The translations under genes were made by a program, and so were the position numbers. Under the pieces are notes generated by a model that searched no databases, had not been told where the DNA came from, and was given only the letters and a program-made list of their open reading frames with translations. Of a stretch of DNA of 64,000 nt, positions 48,236 to 60,300 are shown piece by piece. The DNA is from Takakia lepidozioides (lineage: Eukaryota; Streptophyta; Takakiopsida; Takakiales; Takakiaceae). The first letter of the stretch is position 1, and the number at the start of each line of letters is the position of its first letter. The DNA is taken from the NCBI GenBank assembly GCA_030704615.1, contig CM060731.1, positions 38,068,001 to 38,132,000 of the forward strand, in the 5' to 3' direction.

Positions 48236-49417
48236 GTTTAATTTTAATATGGTGAGCTGTTACTTGTGTACATATTGAAAGAGACAGAAGTGAACTAAAT
48301 GTCTAGTGTGTGTAGATTGGAAGAAACTCTGAAAGTCTGTTTCTGGTACGTAGATGTCTCCCATTTTGGTCCAAAAGTTGCATTTTCCTTCCATATTTTC
48401 CAGATACATGTCCATTGTAATTACTGTGTGCAGATTGCGGTGAGCTAGATGTCCAGTAGTGTATCCAGTAGTGTATAGATTGGAAGGAATTGCTACGATT
48501 TGTACACATAGCCTTTGCTACCTACAACATGATATATTCACGGTGGAGCTTACTTATTGATGTGGGTACATCCCTAGATGATGTTGCCTTACCCATAAGA
48601 TACCTGCAACGAGGTGCACAATCCTTGGCGACATGAGCTGGGGTTCACTTGCTTGGTCTGGATGGAGATCACGTTGCAGTTACCCATAGTTATAACTTGC
48701 AACGAGGTGCACGATCTTTGTGCTAGGGAGTTCACTTGTTTACTCCAGAGAACATATCTCTACATGGGAATGCGTCCAATATAGATCCAATATAGATTCC
48801 TGTACAAGATGCATGAGTATAGTTTAACCAAAGCCGGGAATTATTCACTCATTTGACACAGGAAAAAGTATAATAAGCCACCAGTCGATACGGATGCTTC
48901 ATAACTGACGTTAATGGCGTTATAGTGCGCTAACTTAGTATCATTGCGCTCTCGTTGTTAACTTACCACTATCTTATTAATGTTGCAATGCTCTTGCCAG
49001 TGCTGAATGTCCTGCTGATGTAGTTCAGGCCTACTTGAGTGTGTGCTATTGTTGATGTGATACACCCATTCACTTTCCCCTTGTCTACTCATAACACAGA
49101 ACATAGACTGATGATCACTAATTATGACTCCCATTTGGCTCTGCCTTCATGGCCTGACCACACCGCGCATGTAGATTGGCAAGAAGTGCTGATTGCAACC
49201 ATCACCAACGTCACTACCACACTGTCTGATTAAAGGATTGAGTAGCTGACTGATTTAGCACTGGAGCACTGCAATCAAGACATGCTGGATCCATCCAGAT
49301 TGAGAGGTTTTCATCAACTCATAAGTTAATTGTAAGACATTTATGTACGTTAAGAGAAACTGTTTTATTTTTATTGTAGCGACGACCGAAGGTCGGAGAC
49401 TAGTTTAGCGGTAGAGC

Positions 49418-49846
49418 AGGAATAGGGTGCCATAAACGTCACGTCGCCAGGTCATCGTCGCCACGTTTCGATGGTGTTTCGGGGCTTCTTCACCATCCAT
49501 GCTCGCCTGGCCCAGCCTCCCAATCTCGATACTGTATGTTGTTATGCCCGTTCTGTGTAGCTGTTGGTGGCAGTGAAAAGCATCACACAGAAAACGCTGT
49601 TGTCAGCAATGGTTGAGTGGAGTAGTTCGAAGGAGAGTAATGGGTCATCCCAGGCACTGAGATACTACGACCTCAAGAAAAGTGGCCTTTCCATACAAAT
49701 AGACGGTGAGTCCTTCATCAGACATTCTCCCCCTCGAGACTTTACAAGAATGCCTTCAAATTTTCTGAGTTTAGCGAGTAGCAATTTGCACAAAATCATG
49801 CCATTCAAGCTCCACCCATTCCAGAAAACCTTGTCAAAATCTTGGT
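49418..49846 (+). pseudogene. Lumen-gene 5' fragment, plus orientation
   Basis: Carries the start of the gene (ALRYYDLKKSGLSIQIDGES, then FLSLASSNLHKIMPFKLHPF) up to a ...TLSKSW break at 49,846. The missing continuation of exon 1 is found at 43,099 downward, on the other side of the inverted core. No ATG equivalent to the one at 52,305 is present. Confidence 0.85.
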
Positions 49847-50520
49847 CTTTTTGTCCCTACATCTGTATGTCTATGTGAGTCTGCTCTAGCTCCCTCCAGA
49901 TGTCTCATTGTTCAATATAGTATAAGTAGCCACCACCAGAATTTGGCAGTTTAAACTTTGTAAGTAATAAAATGGAACGCAATTTAGGCCTACCTTTGGC
50001 ACCCGAAGGTGGCCATTAAATTTGTCATTTAAAAATATGATCCAAAATGGTAGGGCCATTTCAAGTGATACTTCCAATAAACTGTCCGTCAAATGAAATT
50101 GTCATCCTAAGGTCTCCCTGGCCACAGCTTGCAACATTGCGGCAGTCGATTGCTTTGCAAAAAGCAGGCACCTATACTCTAATTGATAAGAAGTGAACAG
50201 GCTTTGAAAAAAGAAAGTATCTCATACCACACACTGTCATTGTCCCTGCACCCCTACAATCTAGATATGAATGTCAAATGTAGGAGCCTCAAATATGTAA
50301 AGAAAGTGTTTGACAACCCTAACAAAATGTTTTGTCATGGAGCCTGTTCTGGGTCTGCAATCTGTACATATATGCCAAATGTCCCACAACTCTAACAGCC
50401 TAGAGTACTTTGCGGTCATAACCTAGTAACCTTCAACCTATATACAATAAGTGACAGGCTGCCTGATTGACAATGTGCCAAAAGACAAATCGGCCAACCT
50501 TATCTGTGTGCTCACCCAAA
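49847..50520. repeat. Non-coding duplicated block C, copy 3
   Basis: Direct-orientation relative of 905-2,010 and of 10,000-10,390. It leads into the 3' end of the intact lumen gene. No gene of its own is present. Confidence 0.6.
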
Positions 50521-50523
50521 ATG

Positions 50524-52305
50524 TCACCGCAAAGAAATAAACTTTTGCAAGGAATCCAGAAGGCTCGGAGGCCAATGCTTAGTGTCCTTTACCCATGATA
50601 CATCAGTGTAGCGTGAGTCAAGCAGTGTGGCTATAGTGAACTGCTGCTCTGCCGGTACTGTTGCATGCTTATCCACATACAGTGCTGCTGCCAATGCTGC
50701 ATGCACCTCTGCAATCCCCCCAAAGCCAGTGCAACTAAGCAAAACCATGATGCAGTTCTCAAGTAAATCTGACATGCTACAATTTGTGCACCTCATGCGA
50801 AACCAAGCAGCATTCAATGCGACTCGAGGAAGAATTCAACTTAAGCAACTATTTAGTATGTATCCACAAAATCATCCAGCTTAGGGAATATACAGAGAAG
50901 TAGTGAGAGGGACCACAAGGGAAAACCATTCAAATTCCACTGATGGATTGAGCGCATTTCCGGTAGGAAAGCCTGCCTCACAGCCCATAGCACACAAAGT
51001 ACAAACAAGCCGGAGTACTTGTCACTACTATTGAAGTTTTGTTGCTCTTGTCATGATATCACATTTGGACAATGCAGCAACTCTGGACTAAGGGATAGGA
51101 CTTGATATGAAAGACTCTCACTCCTGAGTAGCAAAATTTGATGAATGCTGGGTTGCACATCTTCTTTTCTGCAATGTTTCCACCAGAATTGCTGCCATCT
51201 GTAAAACCAGAAAGAAAGAGAGAACTAGGTAGCAAGCTTACCAGGGTAACCTTTTAAACTAACTGATATGTCCTCCATCTCCAGAATGGCCTCACCTCGA
51301 TCCCCAACCTCGTAGAGTGACACGGCCCGCCCTACTCTTGCATACTCGGCCAATGCTAAGTCACCAGCATCCTGTGTTACCTGTACACACCCCCATACTC
51401 ACAGACTTGTGGCATATGAAGTAGCTGCATTGAATATCATGAGATGCAATTTCTCTGATCACCTAAGCACTGGTTCATGCTTCAATTTTGTTTTATGCGC
51501 ACCTCCTTCAGGTATTCATCGTCTGTATTACAACAAAGAGGAAGGACATCAATTCCAAATGAGGCAAAAGGAGGCAACGGGGGACCTGACTGAAGCAGCG
51601 CAAGGCTTCGGGGAAGTTGCCACGGGCCTGTGCCCGCTTGCCCGTGTTCAATAGCTCCAGTGCCTCTGACACCCTTCTGGAGAATGCATCACTTGCCTCT
51701 CTCTCTTCTTGCGATATGGGGTCATAGCCCTGCGACCGCACGGCAGCAATAGCCCCACGAATGTCCCCAGTAAACATCTCCATTGCGTGCGACGTTGGAG
51801 TTCCCAGAATGAGACAAGCCAAGGCCAAGGACGCCCCTATTAACCACCTGCTTCTAGACAATTTGAGGTGGCAGCTGCTCTGTTCTTGGGGTGGCATTTG
51901 CCCACGCATTGGTACTGGAAAATGTAGGGGCGAGAAGGGTGTAGATTGGAAATCACAACTGAATGATTGTTCGGGGCATTGCACATCGTGTTGGTGGTGT
52001 ATATGCCCACTCCACTGACGACTGATTTTCGGTCTAGGGAACAGAGATTCGGCCTTGAAGAGAGAGAGAATCGTACAGGTCACATACCAAGATTTTGACA
52101 AGGTTTGCTGGAATGGGTGGAGCTCGTATGGCATAAAATTGTGCAGATTGCTGCTCGCTAAACTCAGAAATTTTGAAGGCATTCTTGTAAAGTCGTGAGG
52201 GGGAAAATGTCTGATGAAGGACTCACCGTCTATTTGTATGGAAAGGCCAATTTTCTTGAGGTCGTAGTACCTCAGTGCTTCGGACGCGATGAGGCGGCCA
52301 CCCAT
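50524..52305 (-). CDS. Chloroplast-lumen TPR-like protein, 3 exons, apparently intact
   Basis: Exons are 52,305-51,586, 51,380-51,242 and 50,708-50,524, joined in phase by GT-AG introns and giving about 347 aa. The N-terminal ~150 residues are Ser/Arg-rich, as in a plastid transit peptide. A hydrophobic segment (WLIGASLALACLIL) ending at an SHAM motif follows and fits a thylakoid-lumen targeting signal. The mature part has TPR-like helices (EALELLNTGKRAQARGNFPE; LAEYARVGRAVSLYEVGDRG). It ends with VHAALAAALYVDKH, FTIATLLDSRYTDV and a KHWPPSLLDSL stretch. From memory this C-terminus matches the Arabidopsis 'chloroplast lumen common family' (At2g37400 group), whose biochemical role I do not know. 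The start is uncertain: upstream in-frame codons reach a TTG and then a TAG, 52,305 is the first ATG, and a later ATG (MPSKFLSL) is possible. It is the only one of three copies without a disabling lesion. Confidence 0.82.
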
Positions 52306-52383
52306 TAGTCTCCTCCGAACTACTCTACTGAACCATTGCTGACAACAGCGTTTCCTACGTGATGCTTTTTTCACTGCCACCAA

Positions 52384-54346
52384 CAGCTACACAGAACGGG
52401 CATAACAACATACAGTGTCTCACCACAGCTGAGCTCATGTCGAAACCATAGATTGGGGAGGCTGGGCCAGGCGAGCATGGATGGTGAAGACGCCACGAAA
52501 ACAACCCCTCACCATCGGATGCGGTTCCTGGTGATGAGCTGTGTAGGTAGGTAGATGGCAACTGCCTTTAATGGTGCCCTACAGTCTTAAGGAGTACCTT
52601 ATCTACTGTCTTTGCTGCACCAGGGTTCCGTCAGAAGCAACATCTGTTCAAATCTTGCGTAATATGTCCTCAAGGCGTGCAACTTCCAAGTTGAATTGTT
52701 TTTTCTGCAGGCGGCAACAAACATGGGGCCCAAGGTTCTACAAGCAGCATCGTACAATGGATTTCGTGCTACACTGAAAGGAATAAGTCAATAGCAGTGA
52801 GCGAGCCTGCATGAAGGTAGAAGAAGATCTTTGAGAAGAGCAATCGCTGAAAGTTTCAAGCTGTTGCTTATGTTTCAAACTGATCGTTGAACACCTGAAC
52901 TTCTTAGCAAATCGCTAAAGATCTTTGAAAGATCGCTTGGAGAAAGAAACTTAGCCACTTGTCCTGTGTGGATACAGTAGAGATGGATGCCTGGTTCTAA
53001 GAGAAAGGTCAGATGCATGTTCCATAGTTAGCCTTTTTAGTTATAGCCCTGCTTTAAAATCTTGACTGCAACCATCAAGTCATGTGGTACAAGCCCAAAC
53101 TCAAGCTCTGCCTACAATTGAATCCTTCCAAGACATCCAGAGATCAATTAAAGCACAGTACATGGTGCTGAATGCCTCTCTTCTGAAGGCTTGACCAAGT
53201 TCCCTTGACCTCGCTTGACCAAGTTCTAGCAATTCTCGTGATCTAAGGCCTCATACAAAGTCAAACTTGGGCAAGTTTTGCAAGTCCACAGTGAGCCACT
53301 TGTCCATGCTTTCCATCTCATTAGTTATATCTCTGCAAGCCCTGCAGTATGCCCCATGGTAGTCCCCAACCTGTAGTATCTCATCACGGCTGTTTCAAAA
53401 AACGCTCAAGTCTTTTGTGTTGTTCTATCATCTCCCATGCTGCAAGTATTCTAGAAAGAGGTCATTGGACTACTAATGCTGTCACTGTTGGCAAGAAGGG
53501 GACGGATTGGAGGGGAGAGCCCAAAGGAGCTGACTACCATTACTGAAGGATTGCTCCAGTAGTGGGAGTTTCCTAGGTGTGGATGGATTTTAGCCTCCCA
53601 GAATACCTCCAGAAAGTTTTGGACAAAGCATGACCTGGATGAGCTAAATGCCAGAATCCAATAGATTTTCCACAAAACAAAACCTAAAGTAAATGGAGAA
53701 AGAGTCATACACTCACCGAGAACACTGTCACACCAAGGTCATAGATTGTGTCCACATCTATGATGAGATCAAGGTGAGACATGATGGACACGAAATTATG
53801 GAAATAACAGAGCTATGTTCTGTATTACGGCCATTTATATTTATTTCAGTGTACAAGTCCAAGGATAACACTAGTCTATGTAACTCTGCACAAAACCACC
53901 TCCCCTGAGGTGAGCAATCTGGATCCTCCACTCTATTTCCCTGGCCGATGTGTCCATGTGTCACATCATCATCATATGTTGACGGAAACCTATCCTTGCC
54001 TATCTCTTACAGGGTAATGAGCTTTCTACAGGGCCTTCGACACCTTAACCTAGAGTTTGTCAGTCTCAGATACCAAAATAAAGTTTCTTATGCAGAGCAA
54101 TAATGAATGCATACAAGGAATAATCCCATTACGCCAGATGGTCAATCCCCACCATCATCTCAGAGCCATAGACCTTTGGCTGTGGCAGTGTCCAGCATTT
54201 AAATTTCCATGTGGCAAAGATTTGCACCCCAGTGCTTCTCACTGTTAAAGACAGTCTCCTGTGATTGTGTTAAACATCAGGAAGGCACATTAGAAGGGAA
54301 GCAATCACGCGCATGGCAGCTAGGAAAAGCAAGTTGGAGACGTGTG
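52384..54346. other. Intergenic region between the two intact genes
   Basis: It holds the 5' flank of the lumen gene and the 3' flank of starch synthase, both transcribed leftwards. I see no further gene, repeat or RNA. Short open stretches (for example 53,349-53,546) have no recognisable content. Confidence 0.55.
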
Positions 54347-57300
54347 TTACCACGTATACTTGGCAGCTAGGAGCACTTCCTCATATTGTTGAGCTGCATT
54401 ATCCCAGCTCAGGTCCTGGGACATGCCACGCTTCTGGATACCTGCCCAGCTGCTCTTGTAGTCACGATATGTCCACATTGCGTTTCCAACAGCATGGATT
54501 AGACCTGAAACCTCTGCCCCCTCAAATGTCCAGCCCAGTCCAGATTCTGTGAAGGGATTAAATGGTTGCACGGTATCTTTCAGGCCACCTACAGAATGCA
54601 CCACAGGGACTGTCCCATAGCGCATGGCATACAGCTGATTCAGCCCACATGGCTCAAATCGCGATGGCATTAACAGGATGTCTGCGCCTGCAGTAATACG
54701 GTGAGCAGTCTTGACAGAGAACCCTACCCATCCACGCACTTTATCACGATGCGCGCCTTCAAAATGACGCAACATATTTTCAAGATCTGGGCGGCCTGTA
54801 CCAAGCATGACCAACTGCAGATCTTGGTCCATCATCCATGGCATTGCTGCACCTAACAAGTCCACCCCTTTTTGGTGATCGAGGCGCCCAATGAATCCAA
54901 GCAATGGCACATCACTGCGCACTGGCAACCCCAGCTCCCTCTGCAGTGCAGCTTTGCACATGGCTTTTCCAGTTTCTAGAGTCTCTATGGTGTAGTTGCT
55001 GTAGCCATCCGACTTGAGACAACCATCTAGCTCAGGATTCCACTCCTTGTCATCAATACCATTGACAACGCCCCTCAGCTTCCAGTTGTGATCGCGAACG
55101 ACACCATCTAACCCCCACCCTCCACCTGGAGTCTGACATTCCCACGCATAACCATGACTCACAGTCACAATACGGTGTGCGGTGATGAGGCCTGCCATAA
55201 AGATATTATTGTGCTCCCCTCCAACAGGGTCAAACAAGCGGAACTTGTTTACATAATGGTTTGGTAGCCCCAGCTTTGCATAGTCGGACATTGGGCCACG
55301 TCCCTGCAAGAAACGATCTCCACTGCAGAAATTTAGCTCACACTCTAGGTGCTACTCCAGCTGCAATCAAAAAATCGCCACCTAGTATTAATCCGTCCTC
55401 CTCCCTCCCAGCATCTCTCATACCCCTCTAGGAGGCTTGCAGAGTTACTCTGCAAATTTTCATGAGAGGGGAGGGGTGGTGAGGTAGGCACCTGATGCGC
55501 CAAGTTATGAATGACAAGGACTGAACGAGTGAACTCCATGATTCCATGGTCGCGATAATACGCCTGTAAATACACCGGCAGCAGTGCTGTGTGCCAATCA
55601 TTGGCGATGAACACCAGATTACCATCTCCATAGCACACACCGCCACATGGTACATGCCATGGCACCTGTGCTCACCAGAGCATCCCACCCCGCATTATCC
55701 TGTTGTATCAGATACATATTTGAGACAGGATCTGAATCATTGAAGCTAAATCTTGCCTCTAGCAGTTAACTAATTCAGCTCAGATTACTCTCTACAAAAT
55801 CCACGGTTTTGGCTACTTCGCAAGATGAAGCAACGAAGAAATAGAAAGAAGACACAAAAAGGAAGTTAATAATGGCCACAGGAAGCCCACAATGCTTATG
55901 GGACAATAACATGAGAAATCAATAGAGAAAGAGAATTGGTGAAATGTACCCATGAGGCTTCGTTCTCAGTTTACACCTTCGCAGTTAAACCTATGCCCAA
56001 TTTGGCAAACAGAAGGGGGAGTGGGAGGAGAGGAGAGGAGAATGGGCCCACTGTTGCTGCTGAAGCTCACTCCCTAGTTACAAAGGGAATTTGAATTATG
56101 GATTAGCATTGACATTATACTAGAGAAGGGTGAGGTTATTACCAGCACCACCCTGCAAACACGTGACAAATGTGGCTGTAGTTGAGAAAAGCAGACAGAG
56201 CAAAAGAGAAACAGAATATACACATTATACCTGGCTTCCTGTATCATTGGGGCCATAGAACCCATGAAGAGAAAGGAAAGAAATGAAAAGAAATGAAATG
56301 AAATAATACTTCACAACGTTAGCAGAAGGCTCAAAGAGCTCATCGGACAAGAGAAAGCGTGAAACAAGAAAGAGAGTGTGGCCTCAACAAGCAGCCCAAA
56401 ACAAGCTAATGATCCAGGGATTGTCTACGATGTAACACCTCATGCACATATGCTGCCAGGTATTTCTGATCCTCATAGTGGAACACCTCTGTGAGGGATT
56501 GGCTATCTCAGAATAGACATTAGTATCTCCCCTGGATCTCATAGTTGAAAGGAACTGTTTTTCAGCTTCAATTTCCATCTAGCACAAGCGGTCAGTGCAC
56601 TGCAGGCTACCATCATTGTGCTGTAAGATCCTATCATCATGACGGACCGAGAATCTCTAAGCATAGAACTGCTGCTTTTTTGTAAGATTGACTGTCCAGG
56701 TCCCCCTAACATGAAATCCGGGGAAAGCTCAAAGTGCTTATGGGACTAAAGAAAGCAGGATACAAGAAGGATGTGGGGGTCTCAACAGGCAGCCCAAACA
56801 TAACTATCATCAAGAGATCTCGAAGGTCAATAGCCTCTTGTAGATATGTTACCCAAAAGAGAGAATATACTCATGAGATGTTGTTTGCCATAGCCTTGTG
56901 GCGATAGACCCCGCGCCCAGTTTGGGCTGAACAAGAGGGAACAGACACTACCTTTGAGAGGGGCTCACTCCAGTACTGGAATTTCCCTTGGTATAAACAA
57001 TTCGTTCAGGGTTTCAAGATAGAAAGCCCTTCACACTAGTATCAATCTGCTGCGTGTGAGCTGCCCAGAAATTAGACCCCAACAGGGCCAGGGCTTTGAG
57101 CTCAGCCGAAAGTGAGAGAGAGAGAGAGAGAGAGAGATTTCCTGAAACTTTAAGAGCTGTGGATTGCAGTGACCAGATAACATATAGACCTCACATTACA
57201 CAATAGCCATTCTCTTGCCCACAAAGTAAGTGAATGTTGCTCCGAAAGGGGGCCACATCATGGAACAGCTAGCAAAGGAACGGACCCACCTCAACAGCAG

Positions 57301-60300
57301 CCTTGCAGAGCAGAATCATGCGCGTCAGTACATCCTGAAGGCACGCCAAGAGTAGTTTTTGTGAGTCCTTGAATCGAGAATGTTTTAACCTCTTAGACGT
57401 GTTTGAGTGTACTCTAATTCATGTCGTATAAACCTTTAAGTAGGTTTCATGGTAATTGCACCTGCACAAACTTCATTATCAAGTAAAACAACTATGCTAC
57501 ATAGTGATGACCATCTCATTTGCTACTTTCTATGGCTCTTGATCCAACTTCGGCAACTTTCATATTATTGCCTCTTGCAGTGTGATGGGCATACACCTGG
57601 AATGGAGCAAGACATCAGGTTACCTCATGTGAACCGCCGTAAATGTTGGAGGCAAATGCATGGAACATTGGTGAATCAATAAACACAAAGTCAACTCCAT
57701 CAATGTAACTATGAAAGTAGCCCACCTCCATATCCTGGCACATAAAGCCAAAGGAGGTGATGATGGCAAACAATGTGCTGTGGTAAGATAAGAAAGATAA
57801 TGTCAGTGAAACACCAGCGTTGGATTCTGGCAATTGGTCACTGAGTGCAGATAAAGATGTGCATTTCCTTCAAGATTGCAATAAAGAGATCATGAGGACT
57901 CTGTCCATGCTAAACAGAATATTTTATTATCAATTCCATCTACACATAGATTTTGTTCGAGAACATGGAAAGTAACAGGCGATTATGTTCATTCATTAGT
58001 CATCTTGTTTTGACAATCTTCTTACAAATGTTGGTTTTTCTTAAATCAATTTGAACATTCATATTGTCCACCAAATGCAAACATCCCAATGTCCCGTCTC
58101 ATCTATTCCTACTCATTATCTTGGCAATGACATGTTCATACTCAAGAAGAATAATTCAGATTCATGCAAATTCCAGTTATATTGAGTTGAAGGTAGTCTC
58201 TTGATGCCCAGCAAGATGCAAATGCGCTTCATCCACGCTGTCTTCATCTCTCTAGAAGTTAGAAGAACCCGCCAACGTCCACAATTTGATTCCTATTCGT
58301 GCCTACGGACTACATGTACAAATTAATCATATTGTAGATTTTTCTAAGAAATGTCTATATATCATAACAACTTAAAATAATGGCTAGACAAAGCAAGCCT
58401 AGACCCATCCAAGACAGTGAAGGCAACAGAGAGCAATGGAATGACAACCTGTCCGGAAACATTGTAATGCCTGCGTACTCCGGTTTCCCAAGCCTCTACA
58501 TAAATGCTGTAGCGAGGAGCCACAACCTGCAGTAAGCAACACCCACAAGAACACTTCAGGATAAAACAAGGAAAGGTCATAGCATCCGTATCCAGATCGA
58601 AGATCAAAGCTCAGCCCATCAAGGCAATGGTTGGTTGTGCAAGTGCTGAAATGCAGGGAAAAACAATCCAACCTTATTTCTCTCTTAGTTTCTTTGATTC
58701 TTTAATGTGCCAGCTCAAGGTCTGTAACAGAAGGGCTGAAATAGACCCTGTTACTTTCTAGCATGAAGTCAACATTAATGCGTACATCTTGAACTGTAGT
58801 CACTTGTTTGTAACCAGATTATCGTCAGCTGTGTGCTGGAAAATTTTAGTTCAGTCCAATATATCATGGAGGGCTACAACCACACCTTGGGGAGGGCATC
58901 TTGCTGGGACTATGACCTCCGAGGTAGGTCAATAGCTCATGTTCATTGTCAACAATGAATGAGTACATCTCTCTCTCAATGCTGTTGGCAAGACATTCTG
59001 CAGAGTTATAAGTACTCGTCTCGAGGTTGATCTGGAGTCTAGAGGTTGTTTCCACGAAGGCCAAGCTGGCTTTCTTCGAAACAGGGGCTGTGTGGATCAT
59101 ATCTTCACTCTAAGCCAGATTATCCAGCGAAGGAAAAAAGAAGGGAAACCCACTTATGTCTTTTTCCTGGATGTCAAAAAGGCTTATGACACAGTGTGGA
59201 GAGATGGCCTATGGTTCCGCCTCTGGTCTTGTGGGATCAAGGGAAAGATTTGGAGAGTTGTCCACAACTTGTATGCTCACACCAAAAGCTGTGTCACTGT
59301 TAACGGACAGAAGTCCAACTTCTTTGACATAGACCAAGGTGTAGCTCAAGGATGTACTCTCTCCCCTCTGCTCTTCAATGTTTTCATCAATCAACTCCTC
59401 GAGGATGTGGAAAGTGAGGGATTTGGGTTAAGGGTGGGTGATACCACCATACCAGCCCTTATGTTTGCGGATGACTTCGCAGGCATAGGGGAGACTCCAA
59501 CCAATCTCCAGGAGTTGATTGATTGCGCGAAGAGATACTTTGATCTTTGGGGGCTAGAGGCTAATGTCAGCAAATGTGCAGTGGTAGCATTCAACGACAG
59601 AGGAGAGGGAGGAAGTGATCTTAAGTGGCAGTGGGGTAGCCAAGAGATCCCGGTCCTCCCTTCCTACACTTACCTGGGCGTTGAGTTCTCCTCCAATTGT
59701 AATTGGGATGCACATATCCGGAAAGTTGTTCAAACTGGCAAGGGCAAAGCTCTGGGGCTCACGAAATTTTTCCACTGCAGAGGGGTCAACTCTGAGGTCA
59801 AGAAAACCATGCTTTGTCACGTTATTAGACCTGCCTTGGAGTACGGATCTGCTATATGGGTTGATAACTCCAACCAGGCTAAGTCTCTAGAATCCATTCA
59901 AGTGGGGGTGCTTAAGGAGTGTATGTCAGCATGCTCCAAAACAGCCAATGTGGCTGTTCGGGGTGAGTTTGGCATTCCGTCCTTAAGCTCCCAACGAGAT
60001 GAATTCAAGGTCAGATGGTGGGGTCAGCTGCAACATATGCCCAACACCAGATATCCTAAGTTAATCGACTCTATATCTTGGAAACAGGACCGCCCTGTCA
60101 AACAGGCTAAGTCCTGGCAGAAGAGAGTAGAAGAGATCCTCAAGGACCTGGACCTGGATCCGCAAGTCTTGACCCTGCTAGATAAATCTGACTTAGAGGC
60201 TGTAGTGTCCTCAGCCATGTCTGTTGCCATGAGATTGCCTGATGAAAATGAAGTTAGGCAGAAAACTTCCCTGAACTTGTTTCCAGTCTGTGACGTGGGG

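Larger units (their letters stand above)
43100..49846 (-). repeat. Duplicated core B, right copy, inverted
   Basis: Reverse complement of 3,434-9,990 (with the outer part closest to the 1-917 version of the repeat). Differences from the left copy are a ~550-bp stretch (46,367-46,918) that is not inverted, a ~70-bp LINE-B tail inserted near 45,285-45,352, three rather than two ~215-bp tandem units, and an uninverted lumen-gene 5' piece. No credible gene lies inside apart from that piece. Confidence 0.87.

Noticed and set aside
3434-49846. Whole inverted structure as a pure assembly artefact
   Set aside because: The arms differ by substitutions, a LINE insertion, repeat number and a local inversion, as expected of real duplicated DNA. 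Long-read confirmation is still desirable.
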